Shown: positions 11,101 through 19,463 of the stretch, one piece after another
Position numbering within the stretch: the first letter of the stretch is position 1
Layout: each line of letters opens with the position of its first letter
Origin: a virus
IMG/VR virus record: IMGVR_UViG_3300023109_000041
Coordinates: 1 to 44,714 of that record
Reading direction: 5' to 3' (one strand)
Length of the DNA: 44,714 nucleotides
The notes under the pieces: generated by a model
Told to the model about the DNA's origin: nothing
The model's input: the letters and a program-made list of their open reading frames with translations, nothing else
Database searches by the model: none
Program-made: the position numbers and the translations under genes

Positions 11101-14068
11101 CTTGTGTAGCACTTACAGCATCTTGAATAGTAATACCTGCACCATTTGCATTAGCTGAAGTATCACCAGTGCCATAATTTAAAGTAATGTTTTTGTCTTT
11201 AACATCTAGGTTGGCTGTGTCTATAGTTGTGGTAGTACCTTGTACATCTAGGTTGCCCTCTATTACAACATTAGATTCAAAAGTAGCATCATCCTCAAAT
11301 GTTTTAGAACCTCTTACTGTAGTTCCTATATCTAGTGTAAATGTAGCATCACCTGAAGTAAAAGAAGCACCACCTGTTAAACTGCCACCTGATGTATTTA
11401 TAGTTACACCTGTAATATCTCCTGCACCTGTATCTACTACTGCACCGTTCCAATATAAAGAACCACCTACGTTATAAAGTTTGTTAGTAGTAGTAGAAGG
11501 TGCTGAACCTTGTGATACCTCTACTATTGGTGTTGTAGTTGAGCCTGTAATTGTTGTATTTGCTAAAGTTACAAAAGGATTAGCATAAACTCCATCACCA
11601 TTTTTAACTTCAAAGGTAGCCATTGTTTGTTCTATAGGTGTTCCTATGGAACTATCTGTTGCTCTACCCTTTAATACAAGTTTTGCTATACCTGTGCTGT
11701 TACCATCAGCACCACCTTTAGCTAAACCCCAATCAGCATCAATAGTCAAAAATTGATTTGTCCAATCTCCACCAATGTATTCACCAAAAAATAATTGATA
11801 CCTTTCTGTATCTGAATTTTGAAAACTTGTAACACCACCTATAGCACCATTACCACTTGTTAGAAAAGTGTAATTTTCGTTATCTTCACCACCACCTGTG
11901 CTTTTAAATTTATTAAGAACTAAATTTTTACCAAGTATATTTAAAGTATCAGAAGTACCTATATTACCACCACCTGTTGAATATGATATGGGTGCAGAGC
12001 CTGTAGTGACACTTACTTCTGATGTTAAGGCACTAAATACGTTGTTAGATGAAAAATGTCTAACTGCAACATAATAAGTTGTACTTGCTTTAACACCATT
12101 GATAGATTCTTTTGCTGTGCTTTTACCTACTATAAAAGAACCAATATAAGTACCTGATGTAGTTCCATAAAATACTTCTGTACCCTGAACAAGATCATCA
12201 GGATTATTAGTCCATGAAACATTAAGATCAAACCCTGTAATCTCTAATGTGGTTGCTACAGCTAAACTTGTAGGTGGAGATACTGCAAAACTACCTGTAG
12301 AAACGCTTGAGCCTTCGTCTAACGGATTTGTATAACTACTAGATGCAAAGTTATACACAGAAGAATCAATCTCTTTAAGGTCAAGCCTTGTAGCTAAAAC
12401 TGGAACACCATCTTGGTCTATAACTTCTAAATTTGTGCTTAAAACTTCAAATGTTTTGTTGGTATATCCTAATCTTTCATTTGTTAGGTAAACCCAATCA
12501 AAGGGTTGTAATTGCATAAAAGCAATATTGCAACTTACAGATAAACTTGTTTTTTTTCGTGTATGTAATAAGGCTGTTCTTTGTAGCCTTTGTGCCATCG
12601 TAGTGGTATCTGTGAAAGGTAATTGTATTTCTAATGACTTTTTATAGTTAGCTGATGATTCACCACTAGGAGTGTCGTTTGCTAAAAGGGTGCTATCTTC
12701 ATATAAAGGCGAATCTGTAGCTACATAGTTATTATTTGCATCAACATATACAGCTTTTACGCTGTTAAATGTTTCTCCACTTGATTGTGCTGTTTGTACG
12801 GTTATAGGTGCTAGAAGATTGTCATCTGTAATAGTCATATTAGGTGATACATTTGCACCTGCGAACATTACAAATTTACCATCTATATAAGATAATTTAC
12901 CTGCACAAGAACTTAATAAGCCTTCTATTACACCACCACCATCTGCTGACATATTAGTTATACCATTAGCTGTATATGCCCTTTCTGTAAAGGTTAGCGT
13001 TGTGCCATTAGCTAAACTTACATTTGCAGTAAGAGTTAATTGTAAGTTAGTTCTTTTCAAGACATATACATCATTTGATATACCTGTACCTGTCACTTTT
13101 TGACCAACATCAATTAAAGTTACTGTATCTGCTATAGCAAGATTAACTATTAGAGAACTACTTACAGCACCACTGACAGTTGCTGTTGTAATAGATTGAT
13201 CGCCTTCACAAGTATTAGCGGCTATTTGAAAACTACCTAAAGCAGTAGTGTCATTAACTTCACTAGATGTAGCTTTAAGACCGTAAGTTGTATTAGTTAT
13301 ATAATCCCTTACGCAAAGTGCAGGGTTTGAGCCTATTTCTTTTCCAGTGCTATCTATAAATGCTGTTTCATTACTTCTTGGGTCAAAAACCTTTTTACCT
13401 TTAACTACAAAAGACATAGGTGGTATACCACCACCAAAGGCTTCTGAATCAAAGACCATTTCAACAAATACATAAGATATGCCTATAAATTTATCTGTAT
13501 TACCTAAAGATGTATTAGAAATAACATTATTGTTTGCTGTTGTTTGTGAGCCATCTAAAAATACATATCTAAGCAAAGAATTTTGTACACTAAATTTATT
13601 ATCGTTGTCACTATTAGTAAATCTATTATTTGTAGCGTACTCAAAACCACCATTTGATGTTGTAGTTAGAACTTCATCATTTATTAAAACTTCTTCTAAA
13701 CTTTCTACTTCGTGACCTGCTAATACAACAATCATTGATAATTTATATTTATCCGTACCCGAAGTCTCTATATGAGTTATTGTTCCACCAACCCTAGCTT
13801 TACCATATATTATTTGTCTAGGAGCTGTAGCTGTTCTTGTAGATACTTTAGAGCCAAAGTTTTCACCAACAGCATCAATGCCTTTGGACATTAATCCTTG
13901 TGCTAATATAGAAGCACCTGACATAAGAGCAAGAGTTGAAGTTTTAACACCTAAGAAAAAAGCACCAGTAGCACCTGCTACACCACCAATTCCAAGCAAA
14001 GCTAAACCAGTTGTTACAGCAAATATAGTCAATCCTACTTTTACTGCTGTTTCAATAGCCTTAGACAT
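8132..14068 (-). CDS. Tail tip protein J-like with fused fibre-like C-terminal half
   Basis: A 1,978-residue protein. The N-terminus is hydrophobic and glycine-rich (about residues 10-60), then comes a region typical of host-specificity / tip attachment proteins (lambda gpJ): APRQIIYGKARVGG near residue 83, followed by a hub-like part with YITNTTYGL. A fibronectin type III-like domain lies around residues 590-690 (VSWTNNPDD ... TTYYVAVRHFSSN). The second half carries fibre repeats, including a DFEIYHDQDG segment and FAGTINSGAIT units shared with the next gene. It should form the tip below the tail tube and start the central fibre. The start overlaps the DUF6950-like gene by 8 bases. Confidence 0.85.
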   Translation of the reverse strand: MSKAIETAVKVGLTIFAVTTGLALLGIGGVAGATGAFFLGVKTSTLALMSGASILAQGLMSKGIDAVGENFGSKVSTRTATAPRQIIYGKARVGGTITHIETSGTDKYKLSMIVVLAGHEVESLEEVLINDEVLTTTSNGGFEYATNNRFTNSDNDNKFSVQNSLLRYVFLDGSQTTANNNVISNTSLGNTDKFIGISYVFVEMVFDSEAFGGGIPPMSFVVKGKKVFDPRSNETAFIDSTGKEIGSNPALCVRDYITNTTYGLKATSSEVNDTTALGSFQIAANTCEGDQSITTATVSGAVSSSLIVNLAIADTVTLIDVGQKVTGTGISNDVYVLKRTNLQLTLTANVSLANGTTLTFTERAYTANGITNMSADGGGVIEGLLSSCAGKLSYIDGKFVMFAGANVSPNMTITDDNLLAPITVQTAQSSGETFNSVKAVYVDANNNYVATDSPLYEDSTLLANDTPSGESSANYKKSLEIQLPFTDTTTMAQRLQRTALLHTRKKTSLSVSCNIAFMQLQPFDWVYLTNERLGYTNKTFEVLSTNLEVIDQDGVPVLATRLDLKEIDSSVYNFASSSYTNPLDEGSSVSTGSFAVSPPTSLAVATTLEITGFDLNVSWTNNPDDLVQGTEVFYGTTSGTYIGSFIVGKSTAKESINGVKASTTYYVAVRHFSSNNVFSALTSEVSVTTGSAPISYSTGGGNIGTSDTLNILGKNLVLNKFKSTGGGEDNENYTFLTSGNGAIGGVTSFQNSDTERYQLFFGEYIGGDWTNQFLTIDADWGLAKGGADGNSTGIAKLVLKGRATDSSIGTPIEQTMATFEVKNGDGVYANPFVTLANTTITGSTTTPIVEVSQGSAPSTTTNKLYNVGGSLYWNGAVVDTGAGDITGVTINTSGGSLTGGASFTSGDATFTLDIGTTVRGSKTFEDDATFESNVVIEGNLDVQGTTTTIDTANLDVKDKNITLNYGTGDTSANANGAGITIQDAVSATQDATLTWNTTNDSFNFSHNLNFADNVKAIFGTGSDFEIYHDQDGPSYIRDRGSSDLVFTSNGSGFKFRNDNSTEILADMQLNGAVTLYYDNSPKLATTSSGINVTGRVTADGLTSGGTSGTWEIQDNGYIQTFSRAGANYIRASDTAGILRFDTGGTTIRQKIASNGDISFYDSTGTNQGFFWDSSAEQLDIGNQHISQSSIISGDSSTSGAIRSYFSDGSYTDLRGYGLEFNRATSYIRPTTDGTNNLYIGGFDASKDWNSVQFRSVNGLYMTGTQFFTTDRNLVNIGTINSGAIDATGAITSSSALTGNRVNITDSIAPYIVFTEGSSTVHMGLDGGNFWIRQNGLGGGDEIKINSDGTLVVNHNSTFNGNITVTGTVDGRDIATDGTKLDGIEAGATTDQTQAEINALGITAIGLSGTPNITVGTINSGAIDVTGTVTSDGLTVDASTDAIINGSSGQGLQFQRGGLSQVRIDSVNNDGGVYHAPAGKNHTFKTDGVNRVKFATGGDISFYEDTGTTQALFWDASAESLGIGATSLTHSIHVVGLNNEMALFKRSVAGNSEVKIDTTTSGDAKLTFASNGTSAYTMGRDNSDSSFRIASGGTIGVNDRLVINSSGNATFAGTINSGAITSSGTITVPEGQILSDGTSLIIDGNVGKEVEIRSARDIRLVIDDNNDDTDNQFHLYKHSVGTGNELLTINQSGNATFAGNISLGNNSEVRFYELTANTGDEYVAIKSPSSLGVSSTYTLPTNTPSNSGAVLTSTDLGVLSWSSNTVTNYTNGATGSGRIITSDGASSIEAETNLTYDNTTLKIANAGAVLEIGNATDAQPIIRFKTSSSGVPRIVFNDGADQAYIQYGHGSLNGEKLTVTPKTQFNDEIIGGDALVNKATASLTTTSASQTNRILASATAYRTIKVLVQIKLSTNFHATEILLTHNGTTVYMTEYATIFSNTSLATFDADISGGNIRLLIDPNQSASTEFKFNVSGIEA

Positions 14069-14483
14069 TAGATATTCTCCATACAGAAACTATTTCTACA
14101 TTTTGCTTACAGGCTAACTTATCATCAGTAGGTGTTATAACTTTACAACCATCTGTAATACCTACTAACTCTGATTCTTCTTTATATACCACTAGATCAC
14201 CCTTTTGCATAAATGCTTTATCTATTTCTACAACTCCTTTAATCTTACATGCTTTGGCTATACTTTTAGAGAGTGTTCCACCATATTCTTTGATAGATTT
14301 TATGGCTTCTTCTTCATTAGTCCATGTAAGCTCTTTGGGTATTAAATCTTCTCCTGTAATAGCTTTTATACAAGCATTAGAAAACTTACAGCAGTCCCAT
14401 GTTCCCCATTCAAAACCTTTAAACATATTGGTTTCAATAAATTCGTCAAATAATATTTGCCAATCTGTTTTTTTTATTATCAT
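14061..14483 (-). CDS. DUF6950-like tail assembly protein (NlpC/P60-like position)
   Basis: A 140-residue protein placed exactly where siphophages carry the NlpC/P60-type tail assembly gene (lambda gpK position), between the hub protein and J. Residues 25-33 read FEWGTWDCC, matching the F-x-W-G-x-x-D-C-x-x-F signature of DUF6950 proteins; the Cys would be the nucleophile position. The sequence contains no histidine at all, so a classical Cys-His peptidase centre is not possible. It ends with the family-like VWRI. The likely role is in tip assembly, with catalysis doubtful. It overlaps both neighbours by a few bases, indicating translational coupling. Confidence 0.7.
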   Translation of the reverse strand: MIIKKTDWQILFDEFIETNMFKGFEWGTWDCCKFSNACIKAITGEDLIPKELTWTNEEEAIKSIKEYGGTLSKSIAKACKIKGVVEIDKAFMQKGDLVVYKEESELVGITDGCKVITPTDDKLACKQNVEIVSVWRISNV

Positions 14484-15118
14484 TATCTTATTTTTGTTGG
14501 TGGCTTATCACCGCCACTACCACTATTGCCACCCATTCCACCTGAGTTAGATGATGATCTTCCCCATATAATTTCTTTATCTTGTAAAGACTGCACTCTA
14601 TCAAAGCAAGTATCGCCATCACTTATATATTGTTGTGATTCTTTGGTATATCTAAGGTTAGATGGTCTTTGTAAGTCTATAAGCCTATTTTCTGCATCCA
14701 CGCTAATTGTAGAGCCATTAGGGTCATCATTAACCGTCATAGACTGCATACGCCCTTTAAATAGCGTCATAGTCCCTGCAACGGTGTCTGTACCCCCTGA
14801 AAGGTAGCCAAGATATACAGTTATAAATCTATTTTGATAGTTTTCGGTGAGTGCTAAATCTAAAACTGTAGCATCCATACCTGCTAGTGAAACAGATAAA
14901 CCACTTGATTTTAATTCTAGGGTATCTTCTATATTAGATACGCTAAGAAGAGTACCTGCACCAGTATAGGTATTGCCATCAATAGAAAGATCATAATCAC
15001 CACTCCACACATATAAGGTATCTGTGTCAAACTCAGCTTTGACTGCTAAAAATAGAACTTGGTGATCAGCTTGTAGATATTTGACGATATCACTATCTAT
15101 ACCACCTCTATTGGACAT
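14483..15118 (-). CDS. Tail hub / minor tail protein (DUF2163-like)
   Basis: A 211-residue beta-rich protein. The middle (residues 55-160: SVSNIEDTLELKSSGLSVSL ... FKGRMQSMTV) and the segment with RYTKESQQYISDGDTCFDRV then IIWGR match the minor tail / baseplate hub proteins that sit just upstream of the NlpC-like gene in gene-transfer-agent and lambda-like tails. The C-terminus is a glycine and serine-rich low-complexity tail. It is coupled to the next gene by a one-base overlap. It is expected to be part of the hub that joins the distal tail ring to protein J. Confidence 0.7.
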   Translation of the reverse strand: MSNRGGIDSDIVKYLQADHQVLFLAVKAEFDTDTLYVWSGDYDLSIDGNTYTGAGTLLSVSNIEDTLELKSSGLSVSLAGMDATVLDLALTENYQNRFITVYLGYLSGGTDTVAGTMTLFKGRMQSMTVNDDPNGSTISVDAENRLIDLQRPSNLRYTKESQQYISDGDTCFDRVQSLQDKEIIWGRSSSNSGGMGGNSGSGGDKPPTKIR

Positions 15119-16012
15119 TTAAACTACCTCAATACATGAAAAAGACATTCCATAGTTAGATATATTGTCTGCATCCCAATCTACATCTTTAGTTGTTAAT
15201 CTAAACATACCTTTTGGTGATGCAAACCTAACAAGATGATTCTCTGTAATAGCAGTTCTTAACTTAGGCTGTATTTTGACTCCATAAGTGTCTGCACCTG
15301 CAATAACATTAAGTGTTGCATCTTCTGTGACCATTACATATTGCACAGGATTAGCACCTGTTGTAGAACTAGCTGTAATCTGTAAGTAATCACCTTTTTT
15401 AATAGTACCTGTAGCACTATTACTACTTGACGCTAAATTTAGACCTGTAGACCCCTTTTGATTAGATTTTATAGTACATGCAGGTCTATTCAGATCTTCT
15501 GTTAAGGTAATTGTGTTTTCAGGCTGTAGTGTTAGTGTGTATGAGTTTGCTTTAGCAATTATCTTATGTGTCCCATTATTTTCAGGAAAACGTGAACCTG
15601 TTACAGAAATAAAATCACCAACTAAAGCATTAGCAAAAGGTGTTGTGTTGCTAGGTGCTACTATTGTGTTATTTACATTAAAATTTAATTCTATATTTGC
15701 TGTTTGATTGATTCTGTTTTTTGCTTTTAAATCATCTGCATTGTATGTGCCTTGATTTAGTAAGGCATCAGGGTCTGCAAATTTGAACTGATTCACCATC
15801 CCATTACACTCTAAAAGAAAAGATTGCCAATTTTTAGCTACATCTCTTCGCATAGGTGGAAGGCTTACAACTGCTTCCCAAAATACACCGTCATATTCTT
15901 GTGTTCTTATCTTACCTGTATATGGAGAAGCTACAGTTCCTATAGTTCTTACTAATTTAAAGTTACTTCTAACAAAGTTAGGAGTGTTTGGCATTGTTAC
16001 TAATTTACCCAC
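15119..16012 (-). CDS. Distal tail protein-like
   Basis: A 297-residue protein directly after the tape measure gene, the usual place for the distal tail ring protein. N-terminal residues 25-80 (VASPYTGKIRTQEYDGVFWEAVVSLPPM) resemble the start of Dit-like / minor tail proteins of GTA-like phages; the end (GMFRLTTKDVDWDADNISNYGMSFSCIEVV) matches the closing strands of that domain. The middle is probably an inserted beta domain. I chose the GTG start at 16012 because AAGGAG lies 8 bases upstream; the ATG at 15994 has no such site. The gene overlaps the tape measure stop by 8 bases. Confidence 0.65.
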   Translation of the reverse strand: MGKLVTMPNTPNFVRSNFKLVRTIGTVASPYTGKIRTQEYDGVFWEAVVSLPPMRRDVAKNWQSFLLECNGMVNQFKFADPDALLNQGTYNADDLKAKNRINQTANIELNFNVNNTIVAPSNTTPFANALVGDFISVTGSRFPENNGTHKIIAKANSYTLTLQPENTITLTEDLNRPACTIKSNQKGSTGLNLASSSNSATGTIKKGDYLQITASSTTGANPVQYVMVTEDATLNVIAGADTYGVKIQPKLRTAITENHLVRFASPKGMFRLTTKDVDWDADNISNYGMSFSCIEVV

Positions 16013-18242
16013 CTACTAGACTCCTTCTAAAGTTACCACCACGCATTGCTGATTCTTGTACTGCCGCTTTTGTTACATCTGCTATCTGTGGCATCATTTG
16101 CATTACTTCTGCTCTCACAGTTGGAACAATTCCTGTAGCAAAATTGATTGATTGGTTGATTACCGTAGTTCCACCACCACCCATAGCATTTTTACTATTC
16201 ATATTATTCATAATAGTGCCACCAGTGTTAGGTACAAATATTTCTGCACCACGTTCACCAACTAAAGTAGGCGTACCACCTTGTATAGTCCCACCTCCTG
16301 CTTTACCAATAGGAATTGTAGGCAAACCTACTGCAGTGAATAATGTATTCATTAAGGGTTTAATAACTTGCATTTTTAAAAATTCAGCTATAACTTGTTG
16401 AATCATGTTGCCCATGAGATTTTTAAAGGCTACCATTGCATTTTGTCCTTCCTGCAAAGCATTTACAAAATCATTAGCAAACTGATCTGTTGCTTTTTCT
16501 AATATTTCTTCTAAAGCACCATTCACTTCATCTTTTGTTTTTTCTGTTTCATCAACAAATCCTTGTAATGTTGCTCTTACCTCTTCTATACTTTTACCAA
16601 AGAATGCGGCTGAACCTCCTGCATTTTTAAAGAATGCATTTAAAGCGTTATCATCTGCTAATAATTCTTTAAATACATTTATACCATTAGGGTCTAATTC
16701 TTTTTGTAAAGTGCTTTGCACTTTCTTTAAAGCACCTTCTATATCACCAAAAGGCATTAATCCAATTCTTTGTAAAACTTCATCTTCAGTAGCACCATCA
16801 AATTGTGCGGCAAAGAAATCTTTTCTAAAATCTGCCATCAATTCTTTTGCTTTCTTAGGGTCTATTGGACCCATGAAATCACCCATAGCAATTTCAAATC
16901 TTTCGTCACTAAATGCCTTAATTGCTTTTTCAAGTTCTGCTAAAGCACCTGCAGTTCCTAGTTCTCTTACTTGTTGGTCTAATGTTTTTGTAACTACTCC
17001 AAAACTTTGTAAAAATTTTAATGATGCTTGTGTACTTTTAGAAAGCCTATCCATCATTGTTTTTGGTTTTGTTAATGCATCAGCAAGTTGTTGTTGTTCA
17101 AGTGCCGCTAATCTTGTAGCTTCAGCATTATCTTCTACTTCAGGTGTAGCATCTTGTATGGTTTTATCAAGTAATACATATGCACCAGTAGCGGCGGCAA
17201 GACCTGCTGTGATTTTTGCTATTCCTATTCCACCAGTTGTTACTGCTTGAAAGGCTATTGATGCAACTGTACCTGCTCTTATAGCTACTGCAAGTGCTTT
17301 AAATCCTGCAACTAATCCAGTAACTACTTTTTGTAGTAAGGCATAGTTGGCTATAACTGCGGCACCCAGTGCTACTGAAGCGAATACTTTAAAGTGTTTT
17401 GTAACAATGATTAATGTATTGCCAAGTATTGAAAAAGCTAAAGATAAAACTTTACCAAAAGCATCAGCAAGACCTTTTGAGTTATCTAATACAACACGCA
17501 TTTCCCTAGCTAAAGTAATCAATGTGTCTTTTAATCCACTTTCACCAATCTTAACTGCAAATTCAGCAATACCATCACTTACATTAGATATAGCACCTGA
17601 TAATGTATTTGCTCTTGCTTCTAATGCAGTACCAAACTTTTCTCTACCAATTTTTCTAAGATATTCTGCTATAGAACTACCATTTCTATCTATTTCTTCT
17701 GTTACACCATCAAAGGTAACTTTTATTTTTTCACCTTCTAATCTTGCTACAACATTAAACTGTTTAAGCATTTCCATTTCACCAGTAACAGCTCTAAAGG
17801 TTGCTTGTGCTACTTGTGATATATCTTTACCAAAGGCGGCGGCAAGATTACCAAAGTCTTTTAAAGCATCTTCTGTAGGTGCTACACCTGCTTGTAATAA
17901 ACTAATAAATGCTTGTGATACACCTTCTAGTTGGAATGTAGTCTGTGATGTGAACTTTCTTATTAAGTTAAAGGATTGTGCCGCTGTTTCTGCACTGCCA
18001 GTAATAGCTGTAAGTGTTGCTTCTAAATCTTCAAAGGTTCTAATGGTATCTATAGTGCTACCAACTAACCTTGTTAATCCTATGGTACTAACAATAGCAC
18101 CAAAGCCTTTAAGTGCATTTGATGCAGCACCTGAAGATTTTTTTGTTTTATCTAGTTGTTGATTTACTTTGTTAAGACCTTTTCTTAACTGTGCAGTCTC
18201 TGCCTTAATTTCAACTAATAATGTATCTACTGGATTACTCAC
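16005..18242 (-). CDS. Tail length tape measure protein
   Basis: A 745-residue protein. The N-terminal 60 residues are a coiled coil (LVEIKAETAQLRKGLNKVNQQ). A tape measure domain follows (about 70-240, with FEDLEATLTAITGSAETA and RAVTGEMEMLKQFN). A hydrophobic, alanine and glycine-rich stretch lies at about 270-355, and the C-terminus has the GGGTIQGGTPTLVGERGAEIF motif typical of this family. At about 1.5 angstrom per residue, a tail of roughly 110 nm is expected. The start is GTG at 18242 with GGAG ten bases upstream, overlapping the stop of the chaperone T frame. It follows the chaperone genes, as in other siphophages. Confidence 0.9.
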   Translation of the reverse strand: MSNPVDTLLVEIKAETAQLRKGLNKVNQQLDKTKKSSGAASNALKGFGAIVSTIGLTRLVGSTIDTIRTFEDLEATLTAITGSAETAAQSFNLIRKFTSQTTFQLEGVSQAFISLLQAGVAPTEDALKDFGNLAAAFGKDISQVAQATFRAVTGEMEMLKQFNVVARLEGEKIKVTFDGVTEEIDRNGSSIAEYLRKIGREKFGTALEARANTLSGAISNVSDGIAEFAVKIGESGLKDTLITLAREMRVVLDNSKGLADAFGKVLSLAFSILGNTLIIVTKHFKVFASVALGAAVIANYALLQKVVTGLVAGFKALAVAIRAGTVASIAFQAVTTGGIGIAKITAGLAAATGAYVLLDKTIQDATPEVEDNAEATRLAALEQQQLADALTKPKTMMDRLSKSTQASLKFLQSFGVVTKTLDQQVRELGTAGALAELEKAIKAFSDERFEIAMGDFMGPIDPKKAKELMADFRKDFFAAQFDGATEDEVLQRIGLMPFGDIEGALKKVQSTLQKELDPNGINVFKELLADDNALNAFFKNAGGSAAFFGKSIEEVRATLQGFVDETEKTKDEVNGALEEILEKATDQFANDFVNALQEGQNAMVAFKNLMGNMIQQVIAEFLKMQVIKPLMNTLFTAVGLPTIPIGKAGGGTIQGGTPTLVGERGAEIFVPNTGGTIMNNMNSKNAMGGGGTTVINQSINFATGIVPTVRAEVMQMMPQIADVTKAAVQESAMRGGNFRRSLVGG

Positions 18243-18432
18243 TTGGATACAACTCCATTAATTCATTAAGACGTTCTCTAGTCATTGGTTCTTCTTTTTT
18301 TTCTGAACCACTGTTGAATTCCATAAAACCATCTATAGCCATATAGACTTCTTTAGGGCTAGATTGCCAAAAATCTGTAGGTGTCATACCCATCATGCCA
18401 ACACAAATAGAAAAGTATCGTTTGATAGGCAA
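18235..18432 (-). CDS. Tail assembly chaperone, T frame (rcc01693-like), probably made by -1 frameshift
   Basis: This frame holds a 50-65-residue domain with MGMTPTDFWQSSPKEV, the signature of rcc01693-like tail chaperones (x-x-P-x-x-F-W-x-x-x-P-x-E). It has only a weak TTG start at 18432 and no good ribosome site. The frame is in the -1 phase relative to the preceding G gene and is open from a GGGAAAG heptamer at 18462-18468, with a stop (TGA) only eight codons upstream of that site. So it is most likely expressed as the C-terminal 75 residues of a 186-residue G-T fusion, like lambda gpGT. Internal starts (the ATGs before GMTPTDFW) remain possible. Confidence 0.75.
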   Translation of the reverse strand: MPIKRYFSICVGMMGMTPTDFWQSSPKEVYMAIDGFMEFNSGSEKKEEPMTRERLNELMELYPSE

Positions 18433-18443
18433 AGTTTCACTTG

Positions 18444-18794
18444 TTATTCCACCTGTTCTTGCTTTCCCTCGTCTGTTGTTTCCTCTGAATCATCAGTTAG
18501 AGATTTTGCAAGTAAGTTAGCAACTGCGGCTGTTGCTTTTACTATACCTGCATTTTGTACGATTTTTATTACATCAGGTTCTTGTAAATCGTTACCACCA
18601 CCTCTTAAGGCAGGTAATAATACAGCTATAATTTGTGATAGCCTTATATCACCCTCACTCATGTTTTGTGCAAGTTTGATTATTCCCATATTACAAGAAT
18701 CTTCTATCTGCATAATAGCGTTGATAGTTAATCTAGCCTTATAGTCCTTACCTGCTAAGTTAAGTGTGGTTTCACCCTTTAGTTTGTTTGTCAT
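18444..18794 (-). CDS. Tail assembly chaperone, G frame (GTA gp10-like)
   Basis: A 116-residue protein with the pattern of GTA-type tail tube chaperones: [21 protein letters not shown] (a short beta hairpin plus helix), then [22 protein letters not shown], and an acidic C-terminal tail ([16 protein letters not shown]). I chose ATG at 18794 because AAAGGAG lies 9 bases upstream; a longer reading frame to 18830 has no such support. The start lies inside the end of the previous small gene (23-base overlap). It lies between the major tail protein and tape measure genes, as chaperones do, and should bind the tape measure before tube assembly. Confidence 0.8.
   Translation of the reverse strand: MTNKLKGETTLNLAGKDYKARLTINAIMQIEDSCNMGIIKLAQNMSEGDIRLSQIIAVLLPALRGGGNDLQEPDVIKIVQNAGIVKATAAVANLLAKSLTDDSEETTDEGKQEQVE
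18462..18468 (-). other. GGGAAAG slippery heptamer for -1 frameshift
   Basis: Read on the minus strand in the G frame the codons are GAG GGA AAG CAA, so the heptamer is G-GGA-AAG. Slipping back one base gives GGG AAA, after which the ribosome reads GCA AGA ACA in the T frame with no stop until 18235. GGGAAAG is the same heptamer used by phage lambda for gpG-gpGT. The site is five codons before the G stop, which is the typical position. I did not see a clear stem-loop just downstream, and lambda needs none that is strong. Confidence 0.75.
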
Positions 18795-19005
18795 CTGACT
18801 TGATCTCCTTTGATTTACTTGCAACTGCAAGATTTATTATTAATGCATCACTTAATGGATGTTTATAAAATGTGTCAACCTTTCTGTCTTTGCCATCAAT
18901 ATTTATTGAATCGCCAACTTCTATAACATTACCAATAGTTAATTCGTTTTTATTTAACAAACCTTCTATTGATTCTTTGCCAACTTTTATTTTAACTACT
19001 TTCAT
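18772..19005 (-). CDS. Small conserved tail-module protein, paralogue of the 620-823 product
   Basis: A 77-residue hydrophilic protein of unknown function between the major tail protein and the chaperone genes. It begins with [16 protein letters not shown] and contains [19 protein letters not shown]-x-V and LIINL, matching the product at 620-823 in order and spacing. The lysine-rich C-terminus overlaps the next gene's start. The position suggests a tail assembly or tail tube accessory protein. It overlaps the stop of the major tail protein by one base, so it is tightly coupled to it. Confidence 0.65.
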   Translation of the reverse strand: MKVVKIKVGKESIEGLLNKNELTIGNVIEVGDSINIDGKDRKVDTFYKHPLSDALIINLAVASKSKEIKSDDKQTKG

Positions 19006-19442
19006 TATGCAAAAGTAACGTAACCTGCTGACTCAAAAGACATTGAGTAAGTAGCTTCACCATTATATTCACCTGCATACTCTATAGATGTAATTTGAAA
19101 AGACCCTGTATAAGTACCTAAGGTTGGTACTGTAAACTTAAAGTCTTTATATGCAGGGGTTTGTGAAGAAGAACCATCAGATGTATTTTGTTGTGCTTGA
19201 AAAGAAGTTCTTACAAGTTGTTCTTGTGTATCATTTGTAAATACACCTGAACCACTAATAGAAATACTATTTACACCTGCTCCTGCAAGGAGTGTTCTAG
19301 TACCTTTACTATCTTTATTAGTAATATCTACTGATTCATCATTTAATGTTATTGAAGATGACCTCATTCCACCAACAGCAACAAATGTAGAACCTGTTGT
19401 GTTAATTTCAATTAAGACATCTAAACCTTTTTGTGCCGCCAT
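19005..19442 (-). CDS. Major tail (tube) protein, GTA gp9 / TP901-1 type
   Basis: A 145-residue beta-rich protein: MAAQKGLDVLIEINTTGSTFVAVGGMRSSS at the start and GVFTNDTQEQLVR in the middle, closing with SFQITSIEYAGEYNGEATYSMSFESAG. These are the hallmarks of the TP901-1 / GTA major tail protein family, which forms stacked hexamer rings around the tape measure. A good AGGAG lies upstream of the ATG at 19442. The order tail terminator, tube protein, chaperones, tape measure is the standard one. I expect it to be among the most abundant virion proteins. Confidence 0.85.
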   Translation of the reverse strand: MAAQKGLDVLIEINTTGSTFVAVGGMRSSSITLNDESVDITNKDSKGTRTLLAGAGVNSISISGSGVFTNDTQEQLVRTSFQAQQNTSDGSSSQTPAYKDFKFTVPTLGTYTGSFQITSIEYAGEYNGEATYSMSFESAGYVTFA

Positions 19443-19463
19443 ATTTATCTCCTATTTATAAAA

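Noticed and set aside
1921-13715. Several plus-strand open frames opposite the fibre and tip genes
   Set aside because: They mirror the repeats of the two minus-strand genes, are proline and valine-rich, and lack ribosome sites and promoters.
17347-18162. Long plus-strand open frame of 271 codons opposite the tape measure gene
   Set aside because: It is the antisense shadow of a certain gene, with hydrophobic-alternating low-quality composition, no ribosome site and no family likeness.
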